Origin: Bacteroidetes bacterium UBA6183
GTDB lineage: Bacteria > Bacteroidota > Bacteroidia > UKL13-3
NCBI GenBank assembly: GCA_002422865.1
Contig: DITN01000051.1
Coordinates: forward strand, 1-31,543
Length of the DNA: 31,543 bases
Reading direction: 5' to 3'
Part shown: positions 1 to 8,747 of the stretch, in pieces
Layout: every line of letters starts with the position of its first letter
Numbering within the stretch: position 1 is the stretch's first letter
Notes under the pieces: model-generated
Seen by the model: only the letters and a program-made list of their open reading frames with translations
Databases searched by the model: none
Told to the model about the DNA's origin: nothing
Translations under genes and position numbers: made by a program

Positions 1-1130
1 AGGATACCATTCGTGTTTCGTTAACCGAAGATCCTGAATTTGAAGTACCGGTTGCACAAAAATTGGTGGCCAGATACGGCAATCGTGCTGCACATCAACC
101 CATAAAAAACAGTATTAACCCAATTGAAGATTGGAATCCATACGATTACAATAAACGTAATACCCAAGAGATTACCAATGTTGGTGGAACAAACGTGCCA
201 AGGGTAGTTGCTGATTTTAGTTTAAGAGCAAACATCACCCCAACCGATTTAACAGAAGTGGGTCATATTTATGATGCGAAGTTAGATAAATGGCACATGG
301 CCGATTTGGGTTGTGATTTTATTTACTTTGGTAAAAATACCATAGACTTTATGTTGCCAAATGGGGTTAAAGGAATTTATGAAGCAGCAACCTGGAATGC
401 TTTGGCCGATAAAGCCAATAATTTTCCGGTATTTGGGTTGAATGAATACGTAAGTGCTTCAAACAAAAGTGATACACTTAATTTTGTTAGTGTTACCACT
501 GATGAGGTGAATAAGGATTTGGCCATTAAACTTGCTACCGATAATAAAGTTGTTTTATTGTTAAGCAGCAACAACCAACACGCAGTGGCCGATTTACGTA
601 ATGCATTTTTTACTTTATCGTCAAATCAATTATATACACCTGTATTTGTAGCACGCAGCTATCAAACATCCGATGAAGAAGAGTTTATGCTTCATGCCTC
701 AACCGATTGTGGAAGCCTATTAATTGATGGTTTTGGTGATGGTGTGATGCTGAGCAATAATCAAATAAAGCAATACCGCATTAATCAAATAGCCTTTGGC
801 ATTTTACAGGCCGGAAGGGCACGCATCACCAAAACAGAGTACATCAGTTGCCCTAGTTGTGGAAGGACACTTTTTGATTTACAGGAAACCACAGCCATGA
901 TTCGTAAAGAAACAGACCATTTAAAGGGTGTAAAAATTGCTATAATGGGTTGTATTGTAAACGGTCCTGGAGAAATGGCAGATGCTGATTACGGCTACGT
1001 GGGAAGTGGAGTTGGAAAAATTACACTTTACCGTGGTAAAGAGGTTGTTAAAAAGGGGGTTGAAAAAGAAACCGCTGTAAAAGAGTTAATTGAGTTGATT
1101 AAAGGCGATGATAAATGGATAGAGAAATAA
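1..1130 (+). CDS. ispG: 4-hydroxy-3-methylbut-2-enyl diphosphate synthase, 3' part
   Basis: Makes HMBPP from the cyclic diphosphate MEcPP, the penultimate step of the MEP isoprenoid pathway, using a [4Fe-4S] cluster. The gene enters from the left edge: the frame is open from base 3 and its start lies outside the window. The C-terminal domain shows the signature of the family: CPSCGR (first Cys codon 849-851), then GCIVNGPGEMADADYG (Cys codon 951-953, Glu codon 972-974). These give the three cluster-binding cysteines and the conserved acidic residue. More than 250 residues precede the CPSC motif here and do not look like the short bacterial enzyme, which fits the long form with an inserted middle domain known from Bacteroidota, Chlamydiae and plants. 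No terminator hairpin is visible after the stop. The identification is firm; only the N-terminal extent is unknown. Confidence 0.95.
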   Translation, partial: DTIRVSLTEDPEFEVPVAQKLVARYGNRAAHQPIKNSINPIEDWNPYDYNKRNTQEITNVGGTNVPRVVADFSLRANITPTDLTEVGHIYDAKLDKWHMADLGCDFIYFGKNTIDFMLPNGVKGIYEAATWNALADKANNFPVFGLNEYVSASNKSDTLNFVSVTTDEVNKDLAIKLATDNKVVLLLSSNNQHAVADLRNAFFTLSSNQLYTPVFVARSYQTSDEEEFMLHASTDCGSLLIDGFGDGVMLSNNQIKQYRINQIAFGILQAGRARITKTEYISCPSCGRTLFDLQETTAMIRKETDHLKGVKIAIMGCIVNGPGEMADADYGYVGSGVGKITLYRGKEVVKKGVEKETAVKELIELIKGDDKWIEK

Positions 1131-1179
1131 GTAACTTTATGCCTTGCTGCAACTATTTTTTGTAACCTTGAGTCTTTAC

Positions 1180-1209
1180 TTTGTTAAAAACTAAAAAAGA
1201 TTAGTTTTG
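1180..1209 (+). promoter_or_regulatory. Bacteroidota-type promoter of the 1258 gene
   Basis: TTTG at 1180-1183, an 18-base spacer, and TAGTTTTG at 1202-1209 match the -33 and -7 elements of the Bacteroidota primary sigma factor (TTTG, about 19 bases, TAnnTTTG). Initiation would fall near 1216, leaving an AT-rich leader of about 42 bases before the ATG at 1258. Confidence 0.7.
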
Positions 1210-1257
1210 TCAAAAATTTTATTAGAATTAAAATTAACATAACTGCAAATAATTATT

Positions 1258-2646
1258 ATGAAAAAGCTATTACTAAGCGCATCAATGCTTCTTACAGCGG
1301 GTTTTGCTTTTGCTCAGATGAGTAACAATACTGCCCCTGCTAAAGAAAAAAACGTAGATTTACGTGTAAAAACAGTTTCTGTTGTTGTTAACCCTTCAAA
1401 TGTTAACACAAATAGTTCAACAAGAGCTAAAAAAGCTGTAGTTCAGGATTGGTACCAACCGTTAAACTTCATCACACAATTTCAAGGTGGTGAAAGTCCA
1501 CTTGGTGCAGTTTTAGATAGATCTATTTCATTTGTTTCCGCAGATTCAAACTTCAAAGTTGTTAGAGAAGATGGTGCAATTAGCCGTGCTTCATTTCAAA
1601 GTTTTGGACATGTCTTAGATCCTAAAGATGCGTTGATTGAAAATACAGAAAATCCTGGTATCATCTTATCACAATTCAATCCTTACACACTTGATTCAAT
1701 TTTCTTCCAGTATGTTTACTTAAGAAATGCTGATAGCACGGATAACGATGTGGATGGAAATAACGAAGAGGTTATTGATACAGTATTTGTTGCATATTTT
1801 GCTAATGCAAATATCAGAAGAACTAATTTTACAGGTGGAGCTCAAGATAAAGTGAGTTTATTAAGATGGAATAATGCTGCTTTAATGCCTGCAGATTTAG
1901 TAAAAATCGATACATTCTTGCTTGGTAATGATAGAAGTAATTCTCCTTTTGATACCACATCAGCAAGTTCAAATGAAACTTTATTCGGAAGTAAATTTGC
2001 TCAATTAACTGCTCCTTCAGGTATAAATGTAAGTGCTGGTGGTTTAGTTGGTTTCACTGCTACATTCAAATCTGGTGTTAAAGCTGTTGTTAATGGAGAT
2101 ACTGCTGTAATTGTATATCAAAGAGATCCTTCTGTTAATCCAAATACATCTAGACGTGCAAACACATTTGGTACTTTATATTACTATAATGATGCAGCAA
2201 GTGGAGTTCCTTTCACTAACCCAACTTATTATAATTCTTGTCAATTTCAGCCACAATGGAATGCATACGGTCAGAATGCAAGCTGGACAGGTAATTACTT
2301 AGTTGGTCATGCATTTGCTGCTGATTTATTCTTGAACACAGCTTTCCACTTAACCAGCTTAAACGTTGGTGTTGCAGAAAACGATTTAGTTGCTATTAGC
2401 AGCGTATATCCTAATCCTGCAAATGGTAGCACTACTGTTAGTTTTAACTTAAAGCAAGCAGGTAATGTAGCGGTTAACATCACTAACTTATTAGGCCAAA
2501 CTGTTGCTACAGTTAATTCTGGTAAATTAGCGGCAGGTAGCAACAACGTTAGCTTAAACTTAAGCAACATTAAAGCAGGTGTTTACTTTGTAAATGTATC
2601 TGTTGATGGCGTAAGCACAACTAAAAAATTAACTGTCACTGAATAA
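1258..2646 (+). CDS. T9SS-exported protein of unknown function
   Basis: A 462-residue secreted protein. It starts with a typical signal peptide (two lysines, a hydrophobic core, cleavage after AFAQ near residue 20). It ends with an 80-residue type A T9SS sorting domain that begins at VYPNPANG (about residue 383) and closes with GVYFVNVSVDG and TTKKLTV. Such domains direct export across the outer membrane and usually covalent anchoring or release at the surface. The region between (about 60-370) is rich in Asn, Thr and Ser and looks like beta structure; I recognise no catalytic motif. The gene stands alone, with a near-consensus promoter and a long perfect terminator. Its wording is poorer in C and G at third positions than its neighbours, which fits high expression. 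Export by T9SS is well supported; the function is not known. Confidence 0.9.
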   Translation: MKKLLLSASMLLTAGFAFAQMSNNTAPAKEKNVDLRVKTVSVVVNPSNVNTNSSTRAKKAVVQDWYQPLNFITQFQGGESPLGAVLDRSISFVSADSNFKVVREDGAISRASFQSFGHVLDPKDALIENTENPGIILSQFNPYTLDSIFFQYVYLRNADSTDNDVDGNNEEVIDTVFVAYFANANIRRTNFTGGAQDKVSLLRWNNAALMPADLVKIDTFLLGNDRSNSPFDTTSASSNETLFGSKFAQLTAPSGINVSAGGLVGFTATFKSGVKAVVNGDTAVIVYQRDPSVNPNTSRRANTFGTLYYYNDAASGVPFTNPTYYNSCQFQPQWNAYGQNASWTGNYLVGHAFAADLFLNTAFHLTSLNVGVAENDLVAISSVYPNPANGSTTVSFNLKQAGNVAVNITNLLGQTVATVNSGKLAAGSNNVSLNLSNIKAGVYFVNVSVDGVSTTKKLTVTE

Positions 2647-2669
2647 TCAGTAATTAATAATAAAATATG

Positions 2670-2707
2670 AAGGCAGTCTCGATTATTTATCGAGACTGCC
2701 TTTTTTT
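2670..2707 (+). terminator. Strong intrinsic terminator after the 1258 gene
   Basis: A perfect 14-base-pair stem, AAGGCAGTCTCGAT (2670-2683) with its complement at 2689-2702, closes a five-base loop. A run of seven T (2701-2707), of which the first two belong to the stem, completes a rho-independent terminator. It insulates the T9SS gene from the transporter that starts 41 bases later. Confidence 0.9.
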
Positions 2708-2748
2708 ATACAATTTTGTGTACTTTGCTGATGTAATATTGTCAATCC

Positions 2749-3780
2749 ATGAGTAATCAAATTCATTTTAATAAGCGTACGATTGCCTATTTGGCACTAA
2801 ATGTATTTGGGTTATTTATTGTGTATTTATTAAGCGATTTTATTACGCCATTTTTAGGGGCACTTATCTTTTTTGTATTGTTCCGTAAAATGATGAATTA
2901 CATGGTTGAAAAGCGAGGATGGAAATCATCTACCAGTGCCATTTTAATTATACTCTTGTCATTTATTATTGTGTTGGTTCCGGTAATCACGTTCAGCAAT
3001 TTGTTATATGGTAAAATTATTCAAATCGTTTCAAACCCCGAAACTATTATTGGCCCCCTAAAAGTATTGGATGCCAAGTTTCTAGAGTTAACCGGAAGGC
3101 AGTTATTTTCTCCCGAATTGATATCGACCATGCAAGATAAACTCGGACAAATTATCCCTTCGTTTATTAGTAAACTATTTGTGTTGTTGGGTAATGTAGG
3201 TATGATGTATTTTATGTTGTATTACATGTTGGTGCAACGCGATAACATGCAAAATGAAGTAAATAATTACTTGCCTTTTAACCATGATAACATTAAGGTA
3301 TTGGCAGAAGAGTTAGAATCTCAAACATTATCTAACTCTATTGGTGTGCCACTAATAGCCACCATACAAGGTACTGCAGCAGGTATTGGTTATTGGATTT
3401 TTGGTATGGACGAACCCATATTTTGGGCGGTAATAACAGCCTTTGCTTCCATTATTCCTATTGCAGGCAGTACACTCATCTGGGCTCCTGCAGCTATTAT
3501 TTTAATGGCCACAAACAGTTTATGGATGGGCTTAGGTTTAGCTGCTTATGGTGCTATAGTAGTTATTAATATAGATAATATTGCTCGTTTTACGATACAA
3601 AAGAAATTTGCTGACGTACACCCATTAATAACTGTATTCGGGGTAATTTTAGGGTTGAATTTATTTGGCATACCGGGTTTAATTTTCGGTCCGCTGATGT
3701 TATCTTATTTTATTATTTTTATAAAAATGTACCGCAGTGTTTATGTTAATATTGAAAACACCACGGCACAAGATAGATGA
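2749..3780 (+). CDS. AI-2E family transporter
   Basis: A 343-residue inner-membrane protein of the AI-2E/TqsA/YdiK family. It has the expected hydrophobic pattern: two helices near residues 13-45, one near 60-85, a soluble stretch, then helices near 145-160 and a dense block from about 200 to 330. The conserved late segment with PIAGSTLIWAPAAI and the GIPGLIFGPLM loop near residues 310-320 is typical of the family. Members are named for autoinducer-2 export, but several transport other substrates such as Na+ or H+, so no substrate can be assigned. The gene meets trhO tail to tail with only five bases between the stop codons and no terminator. Family membership is firm. Confidence 0.9.
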   Translation: MSNQIHFNKRTIAYLALNVFGLFIVYLLSDFITPFLGALIFFVLFRKMMNYMVEKRGWKSSTSAILIILLSFIIVLVPVITFSNLLYGKIIQIVSNPETIIGPLKVLDAKFLELTGRQLFSPELISTMQDKLGQIIPSFISKLFVLLGNVGMMYFMLYYMLVQRDNMQNEVNNYLPFNHDNIKVLAEELESQTLSNSIGVPLIATIQGTAAGIGYWIFGMDEPIFWAVITAFASIIPIAGSTLIWAPAAIILMATNSLWMGLGLAAYGAIVVINIDNIARFTIQKKFADVHPLITVFGVILGLNLFGIPGLIFGPLMLSYFIIFIKMYRSVYVNIENTTAQDR

Positions 3781-3785
3781 TAATA

Positions 3786-4739
3786 TTAATGCTTAACTAA
3801 TTCCTCTAATGCAGGGCGGGTATAATAACCGGTACCATTGTAAGGGCGCTTACGGGGATGATTAAAACAAGGTTCGCTGCAAGCACCTTGCATTTCTTCG
3901 CTGCAGGTTTCACACATATTAAACTGCTCGTTACACTCCACGTTGGCGCAATTTAAATTGCGGAAGGTTGGACTACCACAATTTTTACAGTTGGCAATTG
4001 CCGTTGGATTAACGTTGTTAATTGGCACACTCACACGGCCATCAAAAACATATAACGAACCATCAAAGTCTTTACCTCCGGTATCTTTTGCGTAGCCAAT
4101 AATTCCGTTGTGCAATTGATATACGTCTTTAAAACCTTGTTTAATTAAATAGGCCGAAGCCTTTTCACATTTTATACCACCGGTACAAACAGTAACTACT
4201 TTTTTGTCTTTATATTTTTCAAGTTCGGCTACCTTATTAGGAAACTCCCTGAAGGTTTCAATATCTAAAGTTACCGAGTTTTTAAAACGACCAAGGCGGG
4301 TTTCGTAATTGCTGCGCACATCAATAATCACTACATCCTCTTCTTCTTTTAATTTGGCAAATTCATCGCCACGCAAATGTTTACCGGTTTCTTTGGTAGG
4401 GTCAATTTCTTTCGGGTCTCTTAAGCCGGAATGAACAATCTCTGTTTTGTAACGCACATGTATACGGTTAAAAGCATGTTCATGGTGTTTATCAATTTTA
4501 AATTCTATACCCTGAAACATTGGGTCGGCCAATAAATGATCCATGTACTTTTTACAGTCTTCAATAGTTCCGCTTATTGTACCATTAATGCCTTCGTGGG
4601 CGATATAAATACGGCCTCTAATTCCAATTGATTTACAAAATGCCAAATGTTGCGGAACAAGTTCTTCCGCATTGGGTATAGATGTGTAGTGGTAATATGC
4701 GATTACCTGGTAGTTGTTTGTGCTGTTTTCCATATGCAA
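3786..4739 (-). CDS. trhO: tRNA uridine(34) hydroxylase, rhodanese family
   Basis: TrhO (YceA) performs oxygen-dependent hydroxylation of uridine 34 in certain tRNAs, an early step toward 5-methoxy or 5-carboxymethoxy uridine. The 317 residues show the family layout. An N-terminal acylphosphatase-like domain carries GRIYIAHEGINGTISG (residues 42-57). A rhodanese domain follows, with DVRSNYE (140-146) and the active loop CTGGIKCEKA, catalytic Cys185. The C-terminal tail has eight cysteines between residues 251 and 291, a likely metal site also seen in relatives. A second ATG two codons downstream (MEN) could be the true start. A weak promoter box lies at 4770-4777. The gene is a single unit, convergent with the AI-2E transporter. 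Confidence 0.93.
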   Translation of the reverse strand: MHMENSTNNYQVIAYYHYTSIPNAEELVPQHLAFCKSIGIRGRIYIAHEGINGTISGTIEDCKKYMDHLLADPMFQGIEFKIDKHHEHAFNRIHVRYKTEIVHSGLRDPKEIDPTKETGKHLRGDEFAKLKEEEDVVIIDVRSNYETRLGRFKNSVTLDIETFREFPNKVAELEKYKDKKVVTVCTGGIKCEKASAYLIKQGFKDVYQLHNGIIGYAKDTGGKDFDGSLYVFDGRVSVPINNVNPTAIANCKNCGSPTFRNLNCANVECNEQFNMCETCSEEMQGACSEPCFNHPRKRPYNGTGYYTRPALEELVKH

Positions 4740-4769
4740 GATGGGTTAAACAATTAATTAATAAAGACG

Positions 4770-4777
4770 CAAATTTA
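4770..4777 (-). promoter_or_regulatory. Possible -7 box of trhO
   Basis: On the minus strand TAAATTTG fits TAnnTTTG and lies about 31 bases before the trhO start, so initiation would fall near 4763. The matching -33 position is TTTT rather than TTTG, so this is a weaker candidate than the other promoters listed. Confidence 0.35.
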
Positions 4778-4834
4778 ATGGATAGAATTTAATTTGAAAA
4801 TATGATTGAAGCTAGTTTTTGTGGTGTATAAACC

Positions 4835-4866
4835 AAAAATCCCCAACAAAACTGCCGGGGATTTTT
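4835..4866 (-). terminator. Terminator after the 1226-residue secreted protein gene
   Basis: Ten-base arms AAAAATCCCC (4835-4844) and GGGGATTTTT (4857-4866) flank a 12-base loop. Read on the minus strand the hairpin ends in five T, directly after the stop at 4885. The arms are symmetrical, but no plus-strand gene ends nearby. Confidence 0.8.
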
Positions 4867-4884
4867 AACTGATTTTTATCGGTG

Positions 4885-7800
4885 TTAAAACACCGGAAGT
4901 TTAATTACTTGCTGTTTTCCATCAGCTGATTGTGCTTGAATAAAATATACACCATCAGGTAATTCGCTTAAATCTATCTTTTTTTGTTGAGGTTCAAAAC
5001 TCAATTGTTTAATTACTCTACCGTGTGCATCATATACCCAAATGGTTATGTTAAATTCTGTTTTAGGTTTGATGTTAAACTGTTTTCCTCCGGCCGGTAA
5101 AATACTTAACACATCATTATTTGTTTGTTCTAAATATGGTGGAATAATAACCTCCTTGCTCCATTTAAAACCACCGTCAATATCAAGTTGTTTAAGTTTA
5201 TAAGCTACAGCACCATGCCCTGCATTTTTATCAGTAAAGCTGTAGTATTGCGCCTCACTGCTATTTATTTTGCCAATCACAAAATCTAACAATACCCAAT
5301 TGGTGTTGGTTGCATCTTTTTTGTATACTTCAAACCCTTTGTTATTTTTTTCGCTGTATGTATTCCATTTAACAAGGGCTTCTTCTGCGTTTAATCTTTT
5401 AGCCGTTAAGCTACCAATACTAACAGGTAAAGCACTATTTACCGGTCCGTTTAATTCAACATTATCAATAGCTATACCTGCATCTGTTACGGTCACATCC
5501 GATTTAAAAATGAAGCGGAAACAAACCTGACTTTGTCCGGCAAATGCATTTGTGGTAAATGATTTTTGGGCAAAAGATGTCATAGTGGTAGCATTAGAAA
5601 AATAAGCTTGATTTTGAGGGAAAGGTCTACCGGTTGCTGTATTTGCATAATCGTACCAATTTGATGCGGTGGTTGTTCCCAAAGGCAACCAATTTGTGCC
5701 TTTATCAATGCTGTATTCAACCCTAAATCCATCCCACGTACTTTCTACTTTGTATTTGGTATAAAAGCTTAAGGTGTAATTTCCTGCTGCAGTACAATTA
5801 AAATTAGGAGTTAATAATTGTGCCTCGCTATTGTCAATATAATTTGTTGAAATTGAAGTTACCCATGCGTTGTTTCCTGAGAATGTTCCACTCTTACCGG
5901 CTATAGTTGAAAACCCTAGTTCAAAAGATGTTCCGCTTACGTTATTTGCTCCAAAATCATTTTGGTTGGTTTCAAAGCTTCCACCATCAGCAGCCAAATA
6001 TGGTACACCTCTGTATGGTAATATTTTGATAAAGTTATTGATGGTTAAGGTTCCAGGGCCACCATTAATGGTTAATGTAACATTATAATTTCCTGCTGTA
6101 GTGTAATTTTTTACGGGGGCTGCTGCTGTGCTGGTTGTACCATCTCCAAAATTCCACAAGTAAGTAGTAGCACCAACAGAGTTAGACGTAAATTGAATAG
6201 GTGTGTTGATGTAACTTACTCTTTTATCAGCACTAAAATCAACATTTGCACTTGGGTTAAACGGACTAAAAACATCACTGGTAAATACACCTCGTCCGTG
6301 TGTTGCCGCAACAACCATTTTATCTGACTTACGTAATTTAAGCATATCAGTACGTGTATTACTTAAACCGCTGTTGGTTGGTTGCCAGTTTGTGGCTGTA
6401 CTGTTCAGCGAATCGGTACTCCAAACACCCAATTCGGTTGCTATTAAAACCTGATGAGGTCTGTTTGGATTCATTAACGCCCATCGTATAGGCATATCGG
6501 GTAAATTACCCTCCACACTTGTCCATGCTATACCACCATTACGTGTTTCCCAAATGCTATTTACACCATAACTGCTATAAACGATAATTACGTGGTCGTC
6601 ATTTCCATCTTCTACTTCAATACAATTCACGTATCCCGCAGGTAAACCACTTGGGTTAATGAGTGTACCGGCCACTGTGCCACTTGCACTATGTGCGTTA
6701 TCAACCCGCACTACCCTTCCACTGCTGGTGCCAAAATAAACACGTCCTAAAATATTAGGTGATACTTTTACAGCACTAACCATAATGTTATTGAGGGCTG
6801 TAACTGTCACCGTGGTGGTTGTATTCCCAGTTTGTGGATTACTCCATCTTAAATAATTACCCCCAGCATATGCCGCATACATGATGTTTAAGGAATCGTC
6901 ATAGTCTGTTGGGTTAATAAACCTTCCTGTTCTGGTGCCAAAAGTTAAACCTGAGCCACTAAAACTGTTACCGCCATTGGTACTTCTGTAATATGCGTTA
7001 TATACGTAGGAAGTAAATTGGTAGGCCGGTTGGTTTTGATCAATGTGGCAAAATGCACCATCGCCTCCTGTTACTTCAGTGGTGTTGTTTATTCCACTTT
7101 GTGTAAACCTATGCGAGCCGTTATCTTGTGCACCTGCTAAGTAAAAGTTATTGGTAGTAGGATGAATATCGGCAGCATAAAACTGTGTGGTATTATAATT
7201 AATTTCTTTTGTACTAATAGTTGGGATAGTAGCTGTAGCATTGGAACTTCTGTATATTCCACCATCATTGCCAAAATAGATAACGCTGGAGTTTCCTGGT
7301 TCAAACAGCGCTAAATGTTGGTCCGCGTGCACTTCCTGAAATCCAAAACCTCCATACCAATGAGAAACTTGCTGCCATGATGCACCTGAATTGGTGGTTT
7401 TAAACAAGTCTATTCCTCCCACATAACAAACATTTACGTTGTTAGGATCAGTGGCAATAGAAATATCATACCACCCTTGTGAACGAGAAATATCGTTATC
7501 TGGAATACCTCCGTCAGCATCGTTAGGGTATGCCGTTGTGGTATCAAAATTATTACCGGCATTGGTGCTGCGAATAATCGATCTGATAATTCCGCCCGAC
7601 TCAATAATTCCCCATACTACATTGGTATCAACTTCGGTTACGGCAAGTTCAATTTCGCGTCCAATTGTTAACCCATTAATGGTACGTGGTGTAGTCCATG
7701 TTGCACCGTTATTAAACGATTTATGTATAGTTCCGGAACTTGCACCACCGTTGTTCATGGTAACATATAGTGTTCCATTTCTCATGCGTTCAATATCTTC

Positions 7801-8565
7801 TGCATCATTACCTCCTGCCGATGAAATACCTGTACCCAATACTTTTGTCCAGGTAGTTCCTCCATTAACCGAACGGTATAAACCGGTGCGCGTAGCTGCT
7901 AAAATGGTATCGCCATTGCCAAGTGCAAATACTCTGTTGCAATAGTAATAATTGCTGTTGTTGGTTGATGTCAATTGAGTCCAAGTGTTTCCACCATTTG
8001 TACTTTTCCAAATACCCAATCCTCTTACAGCATCAGCATTGTTATTGCCTTCTCCTGTGCCAAAATACATCACTTGCGGGTTGCCTGGTGCCTGTGTAAT
8101 GCATGAAATAGCCATGTTGTCGAAAAAGTCGTTTTGATTAATCCATGTAGGACTGACTTGCGTAATGTCGGTTGTTTTCCATAATCCGCCTGCTACACTT
8201 CCCGACCAAATGGTTTTGCGTGTGGCATCATTTAAATCAACCAAAATTGCGCGTGTACGGCCACCGCAGTTTCGCGGTCCGCGTTCAACCCAATTAACTC
8301 CCGGGATAGCCGCTTTACCTTTTATTTTGTTCAACAATTGTTCTTTGTATTCAAACGCTTTTAACAAGCGCTCTTTGGGCACTTCACCTAATTCAGGATC
8401 CATGGTCATTTCGTTTTCTTGTGCCCAAGCCAAATCCATGCGGTCTTTTTTAGGAACCTTTTGTTGTGGTTTATGTACAGGTTTAAACGTGTAGGTTAGT
8501 ACGGAAAAAAATCCGATGATACAAATGCTTAAAAAGAGGGTGACAGCAGTAAAATGTTTTGTCAT
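4885..8565 (-). CDS. Large secreted beta-propeller/PKD protein with T9SS sorting domain
   Basis: A 1226-residue surface or extracellular protein. Residues 1-27 form an N-terminal signal or anchor segment. From about 91 to 765 there are repeated sortilin/BNR-type blades, each with a motif such as STNGGNTW, SVNGGTTW, SFNNGATW, STNAGNNF or TTNSGASW. The stretch opens with WVERGPRNCGGRTRAIL, a phrase I know from Bacteroidota proteins often labelled glycosyl hydrolase or sortilin-like. A PKD domain (774-850) carries WNFGDGTT. A jelly-roll, MAM-like region follows (about 855-1035), then a fibronectin-like segment and a C-terminal sorting domain (about 1153-1226) with YDAHGRVIKQL and DGVYFIQAQS. I see no catalytic residues that prove enzymatic activity; a binding, adhesive or peptidase-associated role is equally possible. 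It is divergent from the M1 peptidase gene and followed by its own terminator. Confidence 0.88.
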   Translation of the reverse strand: MTKHFTAVTLFLSICIIGFFSVLTYTFKPVHKPQQKVPKKDRMDLAWAQENEMTMDPELGEVPKERLLKAFEYKEQLLNKIKGKAAIPGVNWVERGPRNCGGRTRAILVDLNDATRKTIWSGSVAGGLWKTTDITQVSPTWINQNDFFDNMAISCITQAPGNPQVMYFGTGEGNNNADAVRGLGIWKSTNGGNTWTQLTSTNNSNYYYCNRVFALGNGDTILAATRTGLYRSVNGGTTWTKVLGTGISSAGGNDAEDIERMRNGTLYVTMNNGGASSGTIHKSFNNGATWTTPRTINGLTIGREIELAVTEVDTNVVWGIIESGGIIRSIIRSTNAGNNFDTTTAYPNDADGGIPDNDISRSQGWYDISIATDPNNVNVCYVGGIDLFKTTNSGASWQQVSHWYGGFGFQEVHADQHLALFEPGNSSVIYFGNDGGIYRSSNATATIPTISTKEINYNTTQFYAADIHPTTNNFYLAGAQDNGSHRFTQSGINNTTEVTGGDGAFCHIDQNQPAYQFTSYVYNAYYRSTNGGNSFSGSGLTFGTRTGRFINPTDYDDSLNIMYAAYAGGNYLRWSNPQTGNTTTTVTVTALNNIMVSAVKVSPNILGRVYFGTSSGRVVRVDNAHSASGTVAGTLINPSGLPAGYVNCIEVEDGNDDHVIIVYSSYGVNSIWETRNGGIAWTSVEGNLPDMPIRWALMNPNRPHQVLIATELGVWSTDSLNSTATNWQPTNSGLSNTRTDMLKLRKSDKMVVAATHGRGVFTSDVFSPFNPSANVDFSADKRVSYINTPIQFTSNSVGATTYLWNFGDGTTSTAAAPVKNYTTAGNYNVTLTINGGPGTLTINNFIKILPYRGVPYLAADGGSFETNQNDFGANNVSGTSFELGFSTIAGKSGTFSGNNAWVTSISTNYIDNSEAQLLTPNFNCTAAGNYTLSFYTKYKVESTWDGFRVEYSIDKGTNWLPLGTTTASNWYDYANTATGRPFPQNQAYFSNATTMTSFAQKSFTTNAFAGQSQVCFRFIFKSDVTVTDAGIAIDNVELNGPVNSALPVSIGSLTAKRLNAEEALVKWNTYSEKNNKGFEVYKKDATNTNWVLLDFVIGKINSSEAQYYSFTDKNAGHGAVAYKLKQLDIDGGFKWSKEVIIPPYLEQTNNDVLSILPAGGKQFNIKPKTEFNITIWVYDAHGRVIKQLSFEPQQKKIDLSELPDGVYFIQAQSADGKQQVIKLPVF

Positions 8566-8747
8566 TTATTGGTGTTTAGTGAGTTGTAGTGTTGTACAAG
8601 TATAATGTAATAACTTAAGTTTAAAAATTAAAATGTACATGATAAACAGTGTTAAACAAAATTTTACAATAGGTGTTTTGGTCATTTCATTGCTATGATC
8701 ATTTTTCCTTTTTGTAACTTAATATGATTACACATAAATTGCCGCCT

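Noticed and set aside
7439..7945. 168-codon open frame on the plus strand inside the propeller gene
   Set aside because: Antisense to a well-supported coding sequence; the translation is low-complexity and has no start context or family match.
8711..8726. Promoter-like TAACTTAA just before the ATG at 8724
   Set aside because: No TTTG at the -33 distance, and it lacks the TTTG part of the -7 box. It only supports use of the later ATG at 8748.
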